Both the position numbers and the translations under genes were made by a program. From Echinicola shivajiensis (GTDB lineage Bacteria; Bacteroidota; Bacteroidia; Cytophagales; Cyclobacteriaceae): a stretch of DNA of 64,000 bases. Of the stretch, positions 9,201 through 17,781 are shown one piece after another. The stretch covers positions 205,573-269,572 of the forward strand of contig NZ_JAHHZM010000006.1 of assembly GCF_018642165.1 (NCBI RefSeq), given 5' to 3'. The notes below the pieces were generated by a model. The model made no database searches, was not told where the DNA came from, and worked only from the letters and a program-made list of their open reading frames with translations. Each line of letters starts with the position of its first letter. Positions within the stretch are counted from its first letter, which is position 1.

Positions 9201-10501
9201 ATTATGATACTTGGACTGCTCCAGTTTGGAAAGCCCTTTATGCTAAATTCTTGGGAAGTGATTTTCTTAAAGATGGCCATTTGTGGGAAAAAATTCGCGA
9301 AGTACCTGATCAGGAAATTTGGAATACCAATGTACAATTGAAAAGGGAACTATTACTGGCGATCAAAGATAGGATGACCGAGACGATGAGAATGCGTCAT
9401 GAGAGTCCCAAGACAATTATGGAAGCTGTGGCATGCCTGCAAGAGAATGCTTTGGTTATTGGTTTTGCAAGAAGGTTTGTAACCTACAAAAGGCCTGACC
9501 TTATTTTTACAGACCTGGATAGATTAGAACGGATTTTAAATATAGAGGATAAACCGGTATTACTGTTCTTTTCGGGTAAGGCCCATCCTCAAGACAAAGA
9601 AAGTATTGAGTTGATAAAAAAAGTGTTTGAAGCATCGAGGGGAAATGGCCTAAGGAATAAAATTTTCTTTTTGGATGATTATGATATGAATTTGGCCAAG
9701 ATGATGGTTCAGGGTGTTGATCTTTGGATGAACACACCAAGTAGACAGAAGGAGGCATCAGGAACCAGCGGAATGAAAGCCATTTTAAATGGAACCCTTA
9801 ATTTCAGCGTATTGGATGGTTGGTGGGCAGAGGCATATCATGAAAAAATTGGTTGGGCCATAGAAATAGAAAGAGAATATGAAAGACAAGATTATCAGAA
9901 TATATTGGATGCTGACAAAATCTATAAAACGTTGGAAAACGAAATCATTCCTTTGTTTTACCGTCGTAATGAGGAAGGAATTCCTAAGGATTGGATTCAA
10001 CTCATTAAAACAGCCATTACGGTGGCCCCACAATATACCATGCATCGTGCACTGGTAGAATATCAACATAATTTCTATACGAAAATATTGGAAAGAGGAA
10101 GAAAGATGAGAGCAGAGGGTTTTTCTGTCGCTAAAGAACTTGCTCAGTGGAAAAAATATGTGAAAAGTAACTGGAATGATATTGATGTGATTGCTATTAC
10201 GCCTGAAACTATAACTGATTGGGGAAGAGGTCTTGAAGTTAAATTAACCCTCAACATGGGGGATTTAACCATTAATGATATTGGTGTAGAATTGGTGGTT
10301 TTGAGAAAAAATCCAATTGATCCTGAAATAGGACACAGTAGTTATGAGCTCAATCCAATGGAAATAGCCAAGGAAAAAGTGGTCTTTGGGCGGAAAATGC
10401 CTGAACTCGATCCAGGTAATTATGAATACAGCTATAGAGTTTATCCAAAAAATCCACTTTTATCTAACAGGTTTGACTTTCCATTGGTGAAATGGATTTA
10501 A
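6284..10501 (+). CDS. Glycogen/starch synthase (GT3) fused to alpha-glucan phosphorylase (GT35)
   Basis: 1405 aa two-enzyme protein. Residues 1 to about 560 are a GT3-type glycogen synthase, with FEVSWEVCNKVGGIYAV at the N-terminus (nucleotide-sugar loop) and YYEPWGYTPLESLAF as the acceptor/donor glutamate motif. From about 575 to 1270 follows an alpha-glucan phosphorylase of the short bacterial/archaeal type. It contains CNEGHAAFV, TTHTSVGAAIDKF and the pyridoxal-phosphate motif EASGTSGMKA with Lys1165. A C-terminal segment (about 1290-1405) is a beta-rich extension. The phosphorylase releases glucose-1-phosphate while the synthase builds glucan, so one chain holds opposing activities. This fusion is known in Bacteroidota. 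The convergent GH57 and GT4 genes complete a glycogen-handling group. Confidence 0.93.
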   Translation: MEESILKKADYLFEVSWEVCNKVGGIYAVLETKAPLLERTYHERLMMIGPDVYKGIGVHPEFIEDKTLFKLWRQFLDQEGLKVKIGRWNIHSNPIAVLVDFTPFFFERNEIFKHFWIKYQLDSLNGQWDYIEPAMFGYAAGKVIECFYRCHINSTDQVVTQFHEWMTGTGLLYLEENVPQIATVFTTHATVIGRAIAGKGMPFYSQLYQYNPEQLALESNVLSKHSLEKVAAMNADCFTTVSEFTAKECEKLLGKYPDVITPNGFDNAMVPVPPHLEEKRALARSKILAVAEGLFNQRFPADSLLVIKSGRYEFKNKGIEVFIDSIAEVLVHRKVGKQIIALIFVPGHHTGPRKELTERIKSPNLKDPRPTELLTHYLQGVETDPIFQRIKKVDLNRSVDDNLKVIFVPTYLNGNDGIFDFEYYDLLIGFDLGVFPSYYEPWGYTPLESLAFYIPAVTTNVSGFGAAYLSLKEPPSKGIYILERTDGNEQEVVKKIADILESFSNKPEPEVLEIREDAHRISQFFLWENQIHHYEEAYSLALDKSGEREKLYQDKPQAIPLVGVEIMESSPIWREITVKEELPPVLQGLHKLSTNLWWSWNEAAKNLFEYTDSTNWAKSHQNPVAFLQTLPYSVIDRLAEDKSYISQLEEVLGKFEDYMNVPMPENGKIAYFSMEYGIHNTLKLYSGGLGILAGDFLKEASDSLVPLVGIGLLYKNGYFKQRISITGDQIMESENMDFSTLPLELVSDKDNQALKIALPFPGRTVIAQVWKLEIGRVKLYLLDSFVEENNIDDKGITSQLYGGNQENRLKQELLLGLGGIKVLEALDISPEIFHCNEGHAAFVGIARLQSLIQHENLSYEEAVEVVRSSSLFTTHTSVGAAIDKFSEELLRPYFSHMAQQFNISWEVFINLGRARANRLDESFSMTNLALKLCQEVNSVSKIHRKVSCKLFQELWRDYFPEELNIGYVTNGVHYDTWTAPVWKALYAKFLGSDFLKDGHLWEKIREVPDQEIWNTNVQLKRELLLAIKDRMTETMRMRHESPKTIMEAVACLQENALVIGFARRFVTYKRPDLIFTDLDRLERILNIEDKPVLLFFSGKAHPQDKESIELIKKVFEASRGNGLRNKIFFLDDYDMNLAKMMVQGVDLWMNTPSRQKEASGTSGMKAILNGTLNFSVLDGWWAEAYHEKIGWAIEIEREYERQDYQNILDADKIYKTLENEIIPLFYRRNEEGIPKDWIQLIKTAITVAPQYTMHRALVEYQHNFYTKILERGRKMRAEGFSVAKELAQWKKYVKSNWNDIDVIAITPETITDWGRGLEVKLTLNMGDLTINDIGVELVVLRKNPIDPEIGHSSYELNPMEIAKEKVVFGRKMPELDPGNYEYSYRVYPKNPLLSNRFDFPLVKWI

Positions 10502-10545
10502 TTTTTGTGATTTGAAAGTAACCACAGGAGCAGTGAAAATACAGA

Positions 10546-11769
10546 CTAAAGTAGTTTGAAAAGATTCTTTTTTTCAGGTATATAGGCTAACTTTTTTTTG
10601 TTTTTGCTGACAGTTTTTAGAAGCTGTTTGAAATCCGAAAGTATATTCATATAGTTAATAAATGCCTCAAAAGGACTTTTGTAAGGCATACCTTGGTAAT
10701 TTTTTAACATTTGAGTATTCATAAAGTAAAAATGGTCACTGGATTGTAATTCTCGCCATGTCTGGATAATCTCTGGAACACCGCAATTTATAACTTGCTG
10801 TTCAAGCTGATAAAGGGAATAAAAAGCTTCTTGTTGGATGTCATTGGATAGCCAGATATTAGTCGTTTCTGAATGATCCTTTATTGATATTGGATTTTGT
10901 ATGGAAAGGCTTTCAGCTACTGATTCTGGACTTGTAGAAGGTAAAATAAACTTCCAACCATTATGAATAGCTTTAGTAATGAAGTGATAGAAAAAATCCA
11001 TAATGCCCGATTCGATGGGGTATTTATGCCCTAAAGTTTTTAAATCCATCCAGATATTAACTAATTGGTCGCTAGCAGGGAGTTGTTCTAGCCATGTCAA
11101 GTATTTATCTGCGGTTAAGGGCCATTCTGACCATGATTTACTTTGGAATCTTTCGGTAATGTCTTCGCTGAGAGATCTATTCCTGACCAATAGACGAAGT
11201 TTTTCATTTGTCGCGCTTTTATATATTTTATTGGCAGTCCTTCCTTTTAGCGTTCTTTCGTTTGATTCAATCATAATATATTTATAACCGAGGTCATATA
11301 TCATGTTTCCAATAAAATCAGCATGAATTAGTTCTGTGTTTCTAAATGTTTTTGGTCGTTTTCCGAATAGATGAAAAATTTTGTCTTCATACATATTTAC
11401 CTGCTTCATGAATTCATGTTTACTTTGCAAGGCTGCCAAGGAAGGGTAATAGGGCTCAGCTGTGAATTCTGCTTGTCCGCGAAGGGCATAAGTCTCGAAG
11501 CGCTTTATTAAATTAGTCATATGCGCTTCCATTAGCTCAAGTGTCGGCCCTGAAATGGAAAAACTTATTTTGAATTCGTTTTTAAATTTCTCCATTAGAC
11601 GTGTAAATAGCTTATTTGTAGGGATAATACTCTTATCGACAAGCTCTTTGAGTAAGACTAATGTTTTCTTTTTATCAAAGTATGGGCTATGGCTTCCTAT
11701 AAGGGTAAAGGGATAATGGGACAAGTGGTCCCCAAGGTGTAGGCGAAAATTGAGACAGATATTTTTCAT
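10546..11769 (-). CDS. Glycoside hydrolase family 57 (alpha-amylase-like)
   Basis: 407 aa, cytoplasmic. The GH57 motif FRNTELIHAD holds the nucleophile Glu146, and the acid/base motif WMDLKTLGH supplies Asp242. The N-terminal half has the family's long helical insertions. The length is typical for the Bacteroidota amylase subgroup of GH57. Its start overlaps the stop of the upstream GT4 gene by 4 bases, so the pair forms one minus-strand operon. It probably trims or debranches intracellular glucan made by the neighbouring synthases; chain specificity cannot be read from the sequence. Confidence 0.87.
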   Translation of the reverse strand: MKNICLNFRLHLGDHLSHYPFTLIGSHSPYFDKKKTLVLLKELVDKSIIPTNKLFTRLMEKFKNEFKISFSISGPTLELMEAHMTNLIKRFETYALRGQAEFTAEPYYPSLAALQSKHEFMKQVNMYEDKIFHLFGKRPKTFRNTELIHADFIGNMIYDLGYKYIMIESNERTLKGRTANKIYKSATNEKLRLLVRNRSLSEDITERFQSKSWSEWPLTADKYLTWLEQLPASDQLVNIWMDLKTLGHKYPIESGIMDFFYHFITKAIHNGWKFILPSTSPESVAESLSIQNPISIKDHSETTNIWLSNDIQQEAFYSLYQLEQQVINCGVPEIIQTWRELQSSDHFYFMNTQMLKNYQGMPYKSPFEAFINYMNILSDFKQLLKTVSKNKKKLAYIPEKKNLFKLL

Positions 11770-13070
11770 GGATAAGCAGTATTACAACTATTGATCAGCT
11801 GTTGATATAGGTGTTTTATTTTGAATGTTTGCCTATCCCAATCAAAATGATTTAATTCTTTTTGGCTCCCACATACTAAGGTACGGGAAAGGCTGGGGTA
11901 GGAACCTATTGCATAGATGGCATTGGCCATGGCGTCAGTGTCCCAGAAATCCAGTTTAATACTATGATCCAAAACTTCTTGAACACCAGATTGGATGGAG
12001 ATAATTGAGGGAATTTGGTGATAGGTAGCTTCTAAGGCAGAGAGTCCAAATGGTTCTGAAACAGAGGGCATAACATAGGCATCACTAATAGAAAGCAAAT
12101 CTTCTACTTCTTTGGCGTTAAGGAAACCCGTAAAATGAAAATGGTCGGATATACGGTGTTTTGACGCCAAGTCAATCATACGATACAACATATTGCCATT
12201 TCCGGCCATAACGAAACGGAACTTCCTATTTACTTTTAAGACTTTGGCTGCCGCTTCAATAAAGTATTCTGGGCCTTTTTGGAAGGTAATTCTTCCAAGG
12301 TAAGTGACGATTTTTTCTTTATGTTTTCTTAGTCGACGGTAATCCGTCTTTGCATCAGGTTTTTCTATTGCATTATGTATTACTGAGATCTTTAACGGAG
12401 ATATCTCATAGCGGTCTACCAGTATTTTTTTTGTAAACTCGCTCACTGTAATTATATGGTCTGCAATGAGCATGGTATCTTTTTCCAATTGGTAAATATC
12501 CTTATTGATCGAATCCCCGGCTCGGTCAAATTCTGTGGAATGGATATGGATGATAAGCGGTTTTTTGCTGAGTTTCTTGGCCATTATACCTGCAGGAAAT
12601 GCGTGCCAGTCATGGGCATGGATGATATCAAATTGTTCTGACAGTGCCAGTGAGGAAGCTACAGCTGCATAGTTCCCCACTTCCAAGAACAAATCTGGTC
12701 CATATCGACCAGAGAATTTGTAAAATCTGCCTTTATTTTCAAAGTCTTTGTATTTACTGATATCGATGGAAGAAGCTTTAGCAGAGAAGTCTTCTGGATC
12801 AAGATAGGGGACAATAGGACTGTTTATTTCATAGTAATGGTAGATTTTATGGAGTTCTTGCTGTATGTTTTCTGAACCTGTTATAGGGACTTTTCCTGCA
12901 TCTATCAATCGGTATGGCTTAGTCCTGTCTTCTAAAATTTTTGGAACAACTAAGGCTACCTGTACCTCATTTTTTATAAGCCCTTCAACGATCCCTTTAC
13001 ATGCTGTGCCAAGTCCACCAGAAATATAAGGTGGAAATTCCCAACCAAACATTAGAACTTTTACTGACAT
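11766..13070 (-). CDS. GT4 glycosyltransferase, glycogen synthase-like
   Basis: 434 aa. The N-terminus FGWEFPPYISGGLGTACKG resembles the ADP-glucose-binding loop of bacterial glycogen synthases. HAHDWHAFPAG is the conserved mid-domain motif, and ITVSEFTKK precedes the linker. The C-terminal Rossmann half has YLGRITFQKGPEYFIEA and the E-x7-E motif EPFGLSALEA. It lacks a signal peptide. It is the first gene of an operon with GH57 and has an FNR-like palindrome 88 bases upstream. It could be a glycogen synthase or a maltosyl/glucosyl transferase for storage glucan. Confidence 0.88.
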   Translation of the reverse strand: MSVKVLMFGWEFPPYISGGLGTACKGIVEGLIKNEVQVALVVPKILEDRTKPYRLIDAGKVPITGSENIQQELHKIYHYYEINSPIVPYLDPEDFSAKASSIDISKYKDFENKGRFYKFSGRYGPDLFLEVGNYAAVASSLALSEQFDIIHAHDWHAFPAGIMAKKLSKKPLIIHIHSTEFDRAGDSINKDIYQLEKDTMLIADHIITVSEFTKKILVDRYEISPLKISVIHNAIEKPDAKTDYRRLRKHKEKIVTYLGRITFQKGPEYFIEAAAKVLKVNRKFRFVMAGNGNMLYRMIDLASKHRISDHFHFTGFLNAKEVEDLLSISDAYVMPSVSEPFGLSALEATYHQIPSIISIQSGVQEVLDHSIKLDFWDTDAMANAIYAIGSYPSLSRTLVCGSQKELNHFDWDRQTFKIKHLYQQLINSCNTAYP

Positions 13071-13158
13071 TTTAATTTATATTTATTGTTCTGTAATTGG
13101 TTTATTGAAAGTGATTTAGTTTGTTCATTAAAGTTCGATATCGTTTCTATAAGAAGAA

Positions 13159-13172
13159 ATGATGCCCGTCAT
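13159..13172. promoter_or_regulatory. FNR-like palindrome, site 2 (GT4-GH57 operon)
   Basis: ATGATGCCCGTCAT, fitting ATGA-N6-TCAT. It lies 88 bases upstream of the GT4 start and about 405 bases from nrdJ, so it more likely serves the minus-strand operon. Confidence 0.6.
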
Positions 13173-13577
13173 AATATATTTTCAAGTTGATCTTTACTGT
13201 TTTAAAAAAGTCCTTTCTACAACTGATTGTTCTTTTTTGGTATGGGGAAATCCCCAAATAATTTTTGATACTTAAATGTATTGTGTTTAAAGGTTAGGGA
13301 TTTAATAGGTAGACTAAACCACTATGCACTTCTAGTGCATAGTGGTTTATTTTTTGTCCTGAGTAGTGGAAATAACTAATAAGGAAAAAGGGATAGGATT
13401 GAAGGTGAATGGTTACTTGTTTGAACCATTCAAATGTCTTGTAATAAATGACTAGTCTTATCAAAAATGAAATTTTTCATCATTGTGAAAGGGATATCGT
13501 TTAAGCAATTTTATTTGAGATGAAGTTTATTTCTGGTCATTATTGTTAAATGCATATATTAATTTCCCCTCTTTCAA
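13173..13577. other. nrdJ upstream region
   Basis: About 400 bases holding the terminator at 13316-13356. I looked for a cobalamin riboswitch (B12-box-like conserved elements) and found none. No ORF is supported. Confidence 0.5.
13316..13356 (+). terminator. Strong intrinsic terminator inside a divergent intergenic region
   Basis: AAACCACTATGCAC (13316-13329) and GTGCATAGTGGTTT (13335-13348) form a perfect 14-bp stem with loop TTCTA, followed by TATTTTTTG. On the plus strand this is a textbook terminator, yet no plus-strand gene ends here. It may end a small RNA or an attenuated nrdJ leader. Confidence 0.75.
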
Positions 13578-15323
13578 ATGGATCAGCTTTCTGATAATGC
13601 CAATATAGTGCTTGAGCAAAGGTACCTGTTGCGCGGGAAGGACAATCAACTGCTCGAAAGCCCGGCGGATATGTTCATGCGTGTGGCCAAAGCCATAGCA
13701 GAGGTTGAAATAATCTGGGGCAATAAAAAGGATGTTGATCGATTTACCCGTGTTTTTTATCAACTGATGAGCCAATTGATTTTTTTACCTAATTCGCCCA
13801 CATTAATGAATGCAGGAACTTCGCAGCAACAACTAAGTGCCTGTTTTGTGCTTCCTGTTGAGGACAGTTTAGAAGAGATCTTTCATACATTAAAAAGTAC
13901 GGCTAAAATTCACCAGAGAGGAGGGGGGACAGGCTTTAACTTTTCCAGAATACGTCCAAAAGGCGATAGGGTGGATAATAAATGGGATGTAGCATTGGGG
14001 CCTGTTGCCGTGATTGAAATTTTTGATCGTACAACTGAAAAAATTAAGCAAGGGGGCAAAAGAAGAGGAGCCAATATGGGAATTTTGAATATTGATCATC
14101 CAGATATTGAAGAATTTATTAGTTTAAAGTCTGGAGGGGGAAAAGTGAATAATTTTAATTTGTCCATAGGTATTACGGACCAATTCATGAGAGCAGTGGA
14201 AGAAGATAAAACATGGAAATTAATTAATCCCCGTGATGGGGCAATCACCAAGAAGCTACCTGCCAGAGAAATTTGGAAAAACATTTTGAAAAATACGTGG
14301 ATATGTGGTGACCCGGGTTTGATCTTTTTGGATGCTATTAATGCCCATAATCCTCTTGTTAGTTTAAGTGAAATTTCAGCAACCAATCCTTGTGGTGAGG
14401 TGCCACTCTTTCCCAATGAAGCTTGTAATTTGGGTTCTATAAACGTAACCAAATTTATCCGAAAGCAAGGAAATAAATATGTTGTTGATTGGGATTATTT
14501 GGGAGAAGTAGTGATGCTTGCTGTAAGATTTTTAGATAATGTCATCGAAGTCAATGATTATCCAGATGAACTTATAGAAAAGACAACAAAGGCCAACCGT
14601 AAAATAGGGTTGGGGATCATGGGCTGGGCAGATTTTTTAATAAAATTGGAAATTCCATATGCATCCAATAGAGCAGTTCAACTGGGTGAAAAATTGATGG
14701 ATTTTATTGGCCAAAAGAGCAGGGCAGCTTCCTCAAATTTGGGGGAAGTCAGAGGGAATTTTCCTAACTGGTCGCATAGTATTTTCTACCCAAAAGAGCC
14801 TATGCGAAATGCGACCAGAATTAGTATTGCCCCTACAGGAAGTATTTCTATTATTGCAGGTGTGTCAGCTTCCATTGAGCCAATATATGCCCTTGCTTTT
14901 GAAAGGGGAAATGTGCTGGGAGGCTTGATCTTAAGCAGTTTTCACCAACTTTTTTTAGATTATTTGGTTCAGCATGGACTGGATAATGAGACCGTTCTTC
15001 AGAAAGTCAGAAGAACAGGAAGCTGTAAAGAAATAAAGGTACTTGGCGAGGATATACGCGAAATTTTTAAAACAGCCTTGGAAATTGAACCCTATTGGCA
15101 TTTAAGGCATCAAGCGGCTTTTCAGCTGTATACTGATAACGCCGTTTCCAAAACCATCAATTTACCTAATGCAGCGACTATAGAAACTGTAGATTCTATT
15201 TACCAAGATGCTTGGAATATGAAACTAAAAGGAATAACCATGTTTAGAAATAATACAGGAAACCTACAAGTTTTGAATAGTGGGATAGAAGATAGCAGCT
15301 CTATTTGCAAAGTCTGTCAATAA
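13578..15323 (+). CDS. nrdJ: Adenosylcobalamin-dependent (class II) ribonucleotide reductase
   Basis: 581 aa. It reduces ribonucleotides with a B12-derived radical and so works with or without oxygen. The finger-loop motif NPCGE (270-274) places the thiyl Cys272 next to catalytic Asn270 and Glu274. Cys89 (QLSACFVLP) and Cys283 (EACNLGSIN) match the active-site disulfide pair. RGGGTGFNFSRIRP and PTGSISIIAGVSASIEP are further family motifs. A CKVC tail at the extreme C-terminus can re-reduce the active site. It lacks the long C-terminal extension of many NrdJ proteins, so it is a short form. It is transcribed alone. Confidence 0.93.
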   Translation: MDQLSDNANIVLEQRYLLRGKDNQLLESPADMFMRVAKAIAEVEIIWGNKKDVDRFTRVFYQLMSQLIFLPNSPTLMNAGTSQQQLSACFVLPVEDSLEEIFHTLKSTAKIHQRGGGTGFNFSRIRPKGDRVDNKWDVALGPVAVIEIFDRTTEKIKQGGKRRGANMGILNIDHPDIEEFISLKSGGGKVNNFNLSIGITDQFMRAVEEDKTWKLINPRDGAITKKLPAREIWKNILKNTWICGDPGLIFLDAINAHNPLVSLSEISATNPCGEVPLFPNEACNLGSINVTKFIRKQGNKYVVDWDYLGEVVMLAVRFLDNVIEVNDYPDELIEKTTKANRKIGLGIMGWADFLIKLEIPYASNRAVQLGEKLMDFIGQKSRAASSNLGEVRGNFPNWSHSIFYPKEPMRNATRISIAPTGSISIIAGVSASIEPIYALAFERGNVLGGLILSSFHQLFLDYLVQHGLDNETVLQKVRRTGSCKEIKVLGEDIREIFKTALEIEPYWHLRHQAAFQLYTDNAVSKTINLPNAATIETVDSIYQDAWNMKLKGITMFRNNTGNLQVLNSGIEDSSSICKVCQ

Positions 15324-15857
15324 GTGTTTTGGTGGGATGGTGAAATTTATTTTTTCCTTCTTTCTAAGAAAATAGCATAAGAAATAAACTACTCTTAATT
15401 TGATTGGATGATCTTATTTTTGTTTAGGATCAATACTTCTTCAGGGTTTGAGAATGTCAAAATTTTGGTGGTATTATTCGAGTCGAATGGTTAATTTTTA
15501 AATACGAAGTATGTGTTTATTGAGATATTGCTAGAAATCCTGTGTCCATAAAGTATAATTACAAAGTACCATTCGGAGAATTTTTTGTCTTTGTAGTTTA
15601 TTAGATCATTCACCAATTAATCAGAATAACCTTCCCTTTTTTAAGGTGTTTAATTAGCTTTTTCAAACCACTGGAAAATTTATGATAGGAGTGAAGGCTT
15701 CCCTTTTTTTGAATTTTAATCATGATTAAATTTGCCTCGTATAGCTATTGATAGGTGATTAAGTTGTTTGAATGTTAAAGGTTCAAGCGGTTTAATTACT
15801 GTGGTTTATTTCTTTTAGTTGTAATTATGCCTACAGCTATAGAATTGTTTGATAAGT
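15324..15857. other. Convergent intergenic gap
   Basis: 534 bases between the ends of nrdJ and the phosphoribosyltransferase. The sequence CTTCCCTTTTTT occurs twice (near 15632 and 15698). No coding frame, structured RNA or clear terminator was recognised; it may be decayed DNA. Confidence 0.4.
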
Positions 15858-16481
15858 TTATTTAATGCTATTAAAAATCTTTATGGCTTCCTGGTCTGTT
15901 ATTGGGTTAAAATCCATATAATAGGGGCCAATGGCATGAAAATTATTTGCTTGTTCTAAAACCAACACCTCGCTTACAAGGGGAGATTCCTCAATTTTTA
16001 ATATCGCTGAAAGAGGAGATACCGGTGCTGCAACCAAAATATGTTTAGGATTTTCCTGTGCTATAAGTTTGATGGTGGCCAATATGGTATTACCCGTAGC
16101 TATTCCATCATCTACCAAAATCACCGTTTTATCCTTGATAGAGCTAGGTGCTTTGTTCTTATAATAAGCGTCACGTCTTGATAGAAGGAGGTTCCTAATG
16201 TTCTCGGTTTCCTCTGCAATATATTCCGGTGAAACATTTCCTGTTTCTTCGCTTAGAACGATGCTATTTAAGCTTACTGCACCTATGGCGTATTCCTTGT
16301 TGAATGGATGGCCGATTTTCTTGGTCAATGCTATATCCAATGGCAAGCCTAAGGATTTGGCAATAACAGCACCAACAGGAAGGCCTCCGCGCGGAATCGC
16401 CAGAACTACCGCATCCTTTCCTTTATAGTTAGCTAATTCCTCAGCCAAAAGTTTGCCAGCTTCGTATCTATCTGTAAACAT
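15858..16481 (-). CDS. Type I phosphoribosyltransferase-domain protein
   Basis: 207 aa. The PRPP-binding loop VILVDDGIATGNT is intact, preceded by the AIPRGGLPVGAVIAK segment typical of the stand-alone PRTase family found beside dienelactone-hydrolase-like genes. No nucleobase-specific hood is recognisable, so the substrate is unknown. It is the second or third gene of a minus-strand unit, 10 bases after the alpha/beta hydrolase. PRTase-hydrolase pairs are common in stress islands and sometimes fused, which supports a shared but unestablished role. Confidence 0.88.
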   Translation of the reverse strand: MFTDRYEAGKLLAEELANYKGKDAVVLAIPRGGLPVGAVIAKSLGLPLDIALTKKIGHPFNKEYAIGAVSLNSIVLSEETGNVSPEYIAEETENIRNLLLSRRDAYYKNKAPSSIKDKTVILVDDGIATGNTILATIKLIAQENPKHILVAAPVSPLSAILKIEESPLVSEVLVLEQANNFHAIGPYYMDFNPITDQEAIKIFNSIK

Positions 16482-16491
16482 TTATATTAAA

Positions 16492-17139
16492 TTATTCTGT
16501 TATATATTTCTTATACCAATGAACAGACAAAGTAGCAACTTGATCCAATTTTCCTGGCTCTTCAAAGAGATGGGTAGCGCCGGGTACTATTTCAAGTTTT
16601 TTAACAGTATTCATTTTATCATAGGCCAATTGGTTTAAAGGAATTACATTATTATCCAAACCACCTACAATGAAAAGAGTGGGGGCTACCACTTTAAATA
16701 ACTCCTTGTCTCCTGCTAAATCAGGCCTACCTCCACGGGAAACAACCGCAGCAATTTTGGAACCTAAGTATGCAGCCGCATTAAGCGCTGAAGCAGCACC
16801 CGTGCTCGCACCAAAATAACCCAATTTTAATGTTGAAATATTTTCTTTGCTTTGTACCCATTCTGTTACTTCAATTAATCTTTCGGTCAATAAGGCAATG
16901 TCGAATCTTTTTTCATAGACTGTATCTTCCTCATCTGTTAATAAATCAAATAGTAATGTAGAAAACCCATTTGTATTTAAATGATTAGCTATAAAGTTGT
17001 TTCGGGTGCTTAATCGACTGCTACCACTTCCATGGGAAAAGATGACCAGACCATTTGCACTGTTAGGAACGGTCAATATTCCTTTTAATATCAAATCCCC
17101 TATAGGAATGTTGATTTGATGTGAAGCAAGGCTATCCAT
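16492..17139 (-). CDS. Alpha/beta hydrolase (dienelactone-hydrolase-like)
   Basis: 215 aa, no signal peptide. The nucleophile elbow GASTGAAS, the acidic residue in GGLDNNV and the histidine in GATHLFEEPG give a complete Ser-Asp-His triad. VIFSHGSGSSR forms the oxyanion-hole loop. It is 10 bases upstream of the phosphoribosyltransferase and probably co-transcribed with it. Further upstream on the same strand lies a decayed GreA-like gene, and upstream of that an FNR-like palindrome at 17695. The substrate is unknown; a small-ester or lactone hydrolase is the family expectation. Confidence 0.88.
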   Translation of the reverse strand: MDSLASHQINIPIGDLILKGILTVPNSANGLVIFSHGSGSSRLSTRNNFIANHLNTNGFSTLLFDLLTDEEDTVYEKRFDIALLTERLIEVTEWVQSKENISTLKLGYFGASTGAASALNAAAYLGSKIAAVVSRGGRPDLAGDKELFKVVAPTLFIVGGLDNNVIPLNQLAYDKMNTVKKLEIVPGATHLFEEPGKLDQVATLSVHWYKKYITE

Positions 17140-17206
17140 TATTGGTCATTTTTTAATCCTAGGATATTTAAGGAATTAGCCCTTATATCAAGAAATGTAA
17201 TGCATA

Positions 17207-17635
17207 TTATATTTTTGTCCCCAAAAGTATAACTTCCCCCATGGTGTTTTTTACGTTTAATTTTGGGAAGAAATTCCATAATATCTCATATATCCTACAT
17301 AAAATTCTCCTATAATCAACAGAAATAAAGAAAGTCTCACGATCCGTTTCCAGTACAGTACCGATCTCTGGGCTATCACGGTGCTAACTTAGTTTTTCAA
17401 GTTAATGGAGAAGTTCCAATTCCTCTTTGGCATATTCTATGGTGCCAAGAAAGCCATCATAATCTCTTTTTTGGAGTTTTTTACTGGTATCGCCTATTTC
17501 TAGGTTTTTTACATCACTGGTCTGTATCAATTCTTTTAATCAGTCTTTAAAGTCCTTGATCATTGATTTTTACTTTAACACATAAGCATCAAACAGACTT
17601 TGCTTGATTTGGAGATTGTCTGTTGTTGTTGTCAT
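17207..17635 (-). pseudogene. Decayed gene, possibly GreA/GreB-like
   Basis: Reading minus from ATG 17635 gives 142 codons in one frame, broken by stops at codons 22 (17572-17570), 32 (17542-17540), 78 (17404-17402) and 84 (17386-17384), ending at TAA 17209-17207. Between the stops the peptide is clearly protein-like, for example KNLEIGDTSKKLQKRDYDG and SPEIGTVLETDRETFFISV. The latter, and the last segment MGEVILLGTK, resemble the C-terminal domain of GreA/GreB-type proteins of Bacteroidota (pattern I/LG-x-V/L-x-T-x4-FFIS, later SPxGxxLLGKK). No frameshift is needed, only point changes. Identity is tentative; the decay itself is directly visible. Confidence 0.55.
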
Positions 17636-17694
17636 AATGCTTAAAGTAAATACAAATATTCTTAATGGGTGATAACTAGCATCAGGTTATCCTA

Positions 17695-17708
17695 GTGATT
17701 TTCATCAT
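17695..17708. promoter_or_regulatory. FNR-like palindrome, site 3 (kinase / hydrolase divergence)
   Basis: GTGATTTTCATCAT, one base off ATGA-N6-TCAT. It is 59 bases upstream of the GreA-like pseudogene start (minus) and 73 bases upstream of the kinase (plus), so it could serve both directions. Confidence 0.55.
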
Positions 17709-17781
17709 GCTATGAAGGTTTGAGTATCATGGAATTATAAATTGTTTTTATGGAGATTGTAATAAACAAATTAAACCTAGG

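Noticed and set aside
13473..13490. TTCA-N6-TGAA inverted repeat near nrdJ as another operator
   Set aside because: Half-sites point the opposite way to the TGA-N6-TCA family, and no second copy was seen.
13071..13577. Cobalamin riboswitch upstream of nrdJ
   Set aside because: No B12-box-like sequence or matching fold; only the terminator hairpin is evident.
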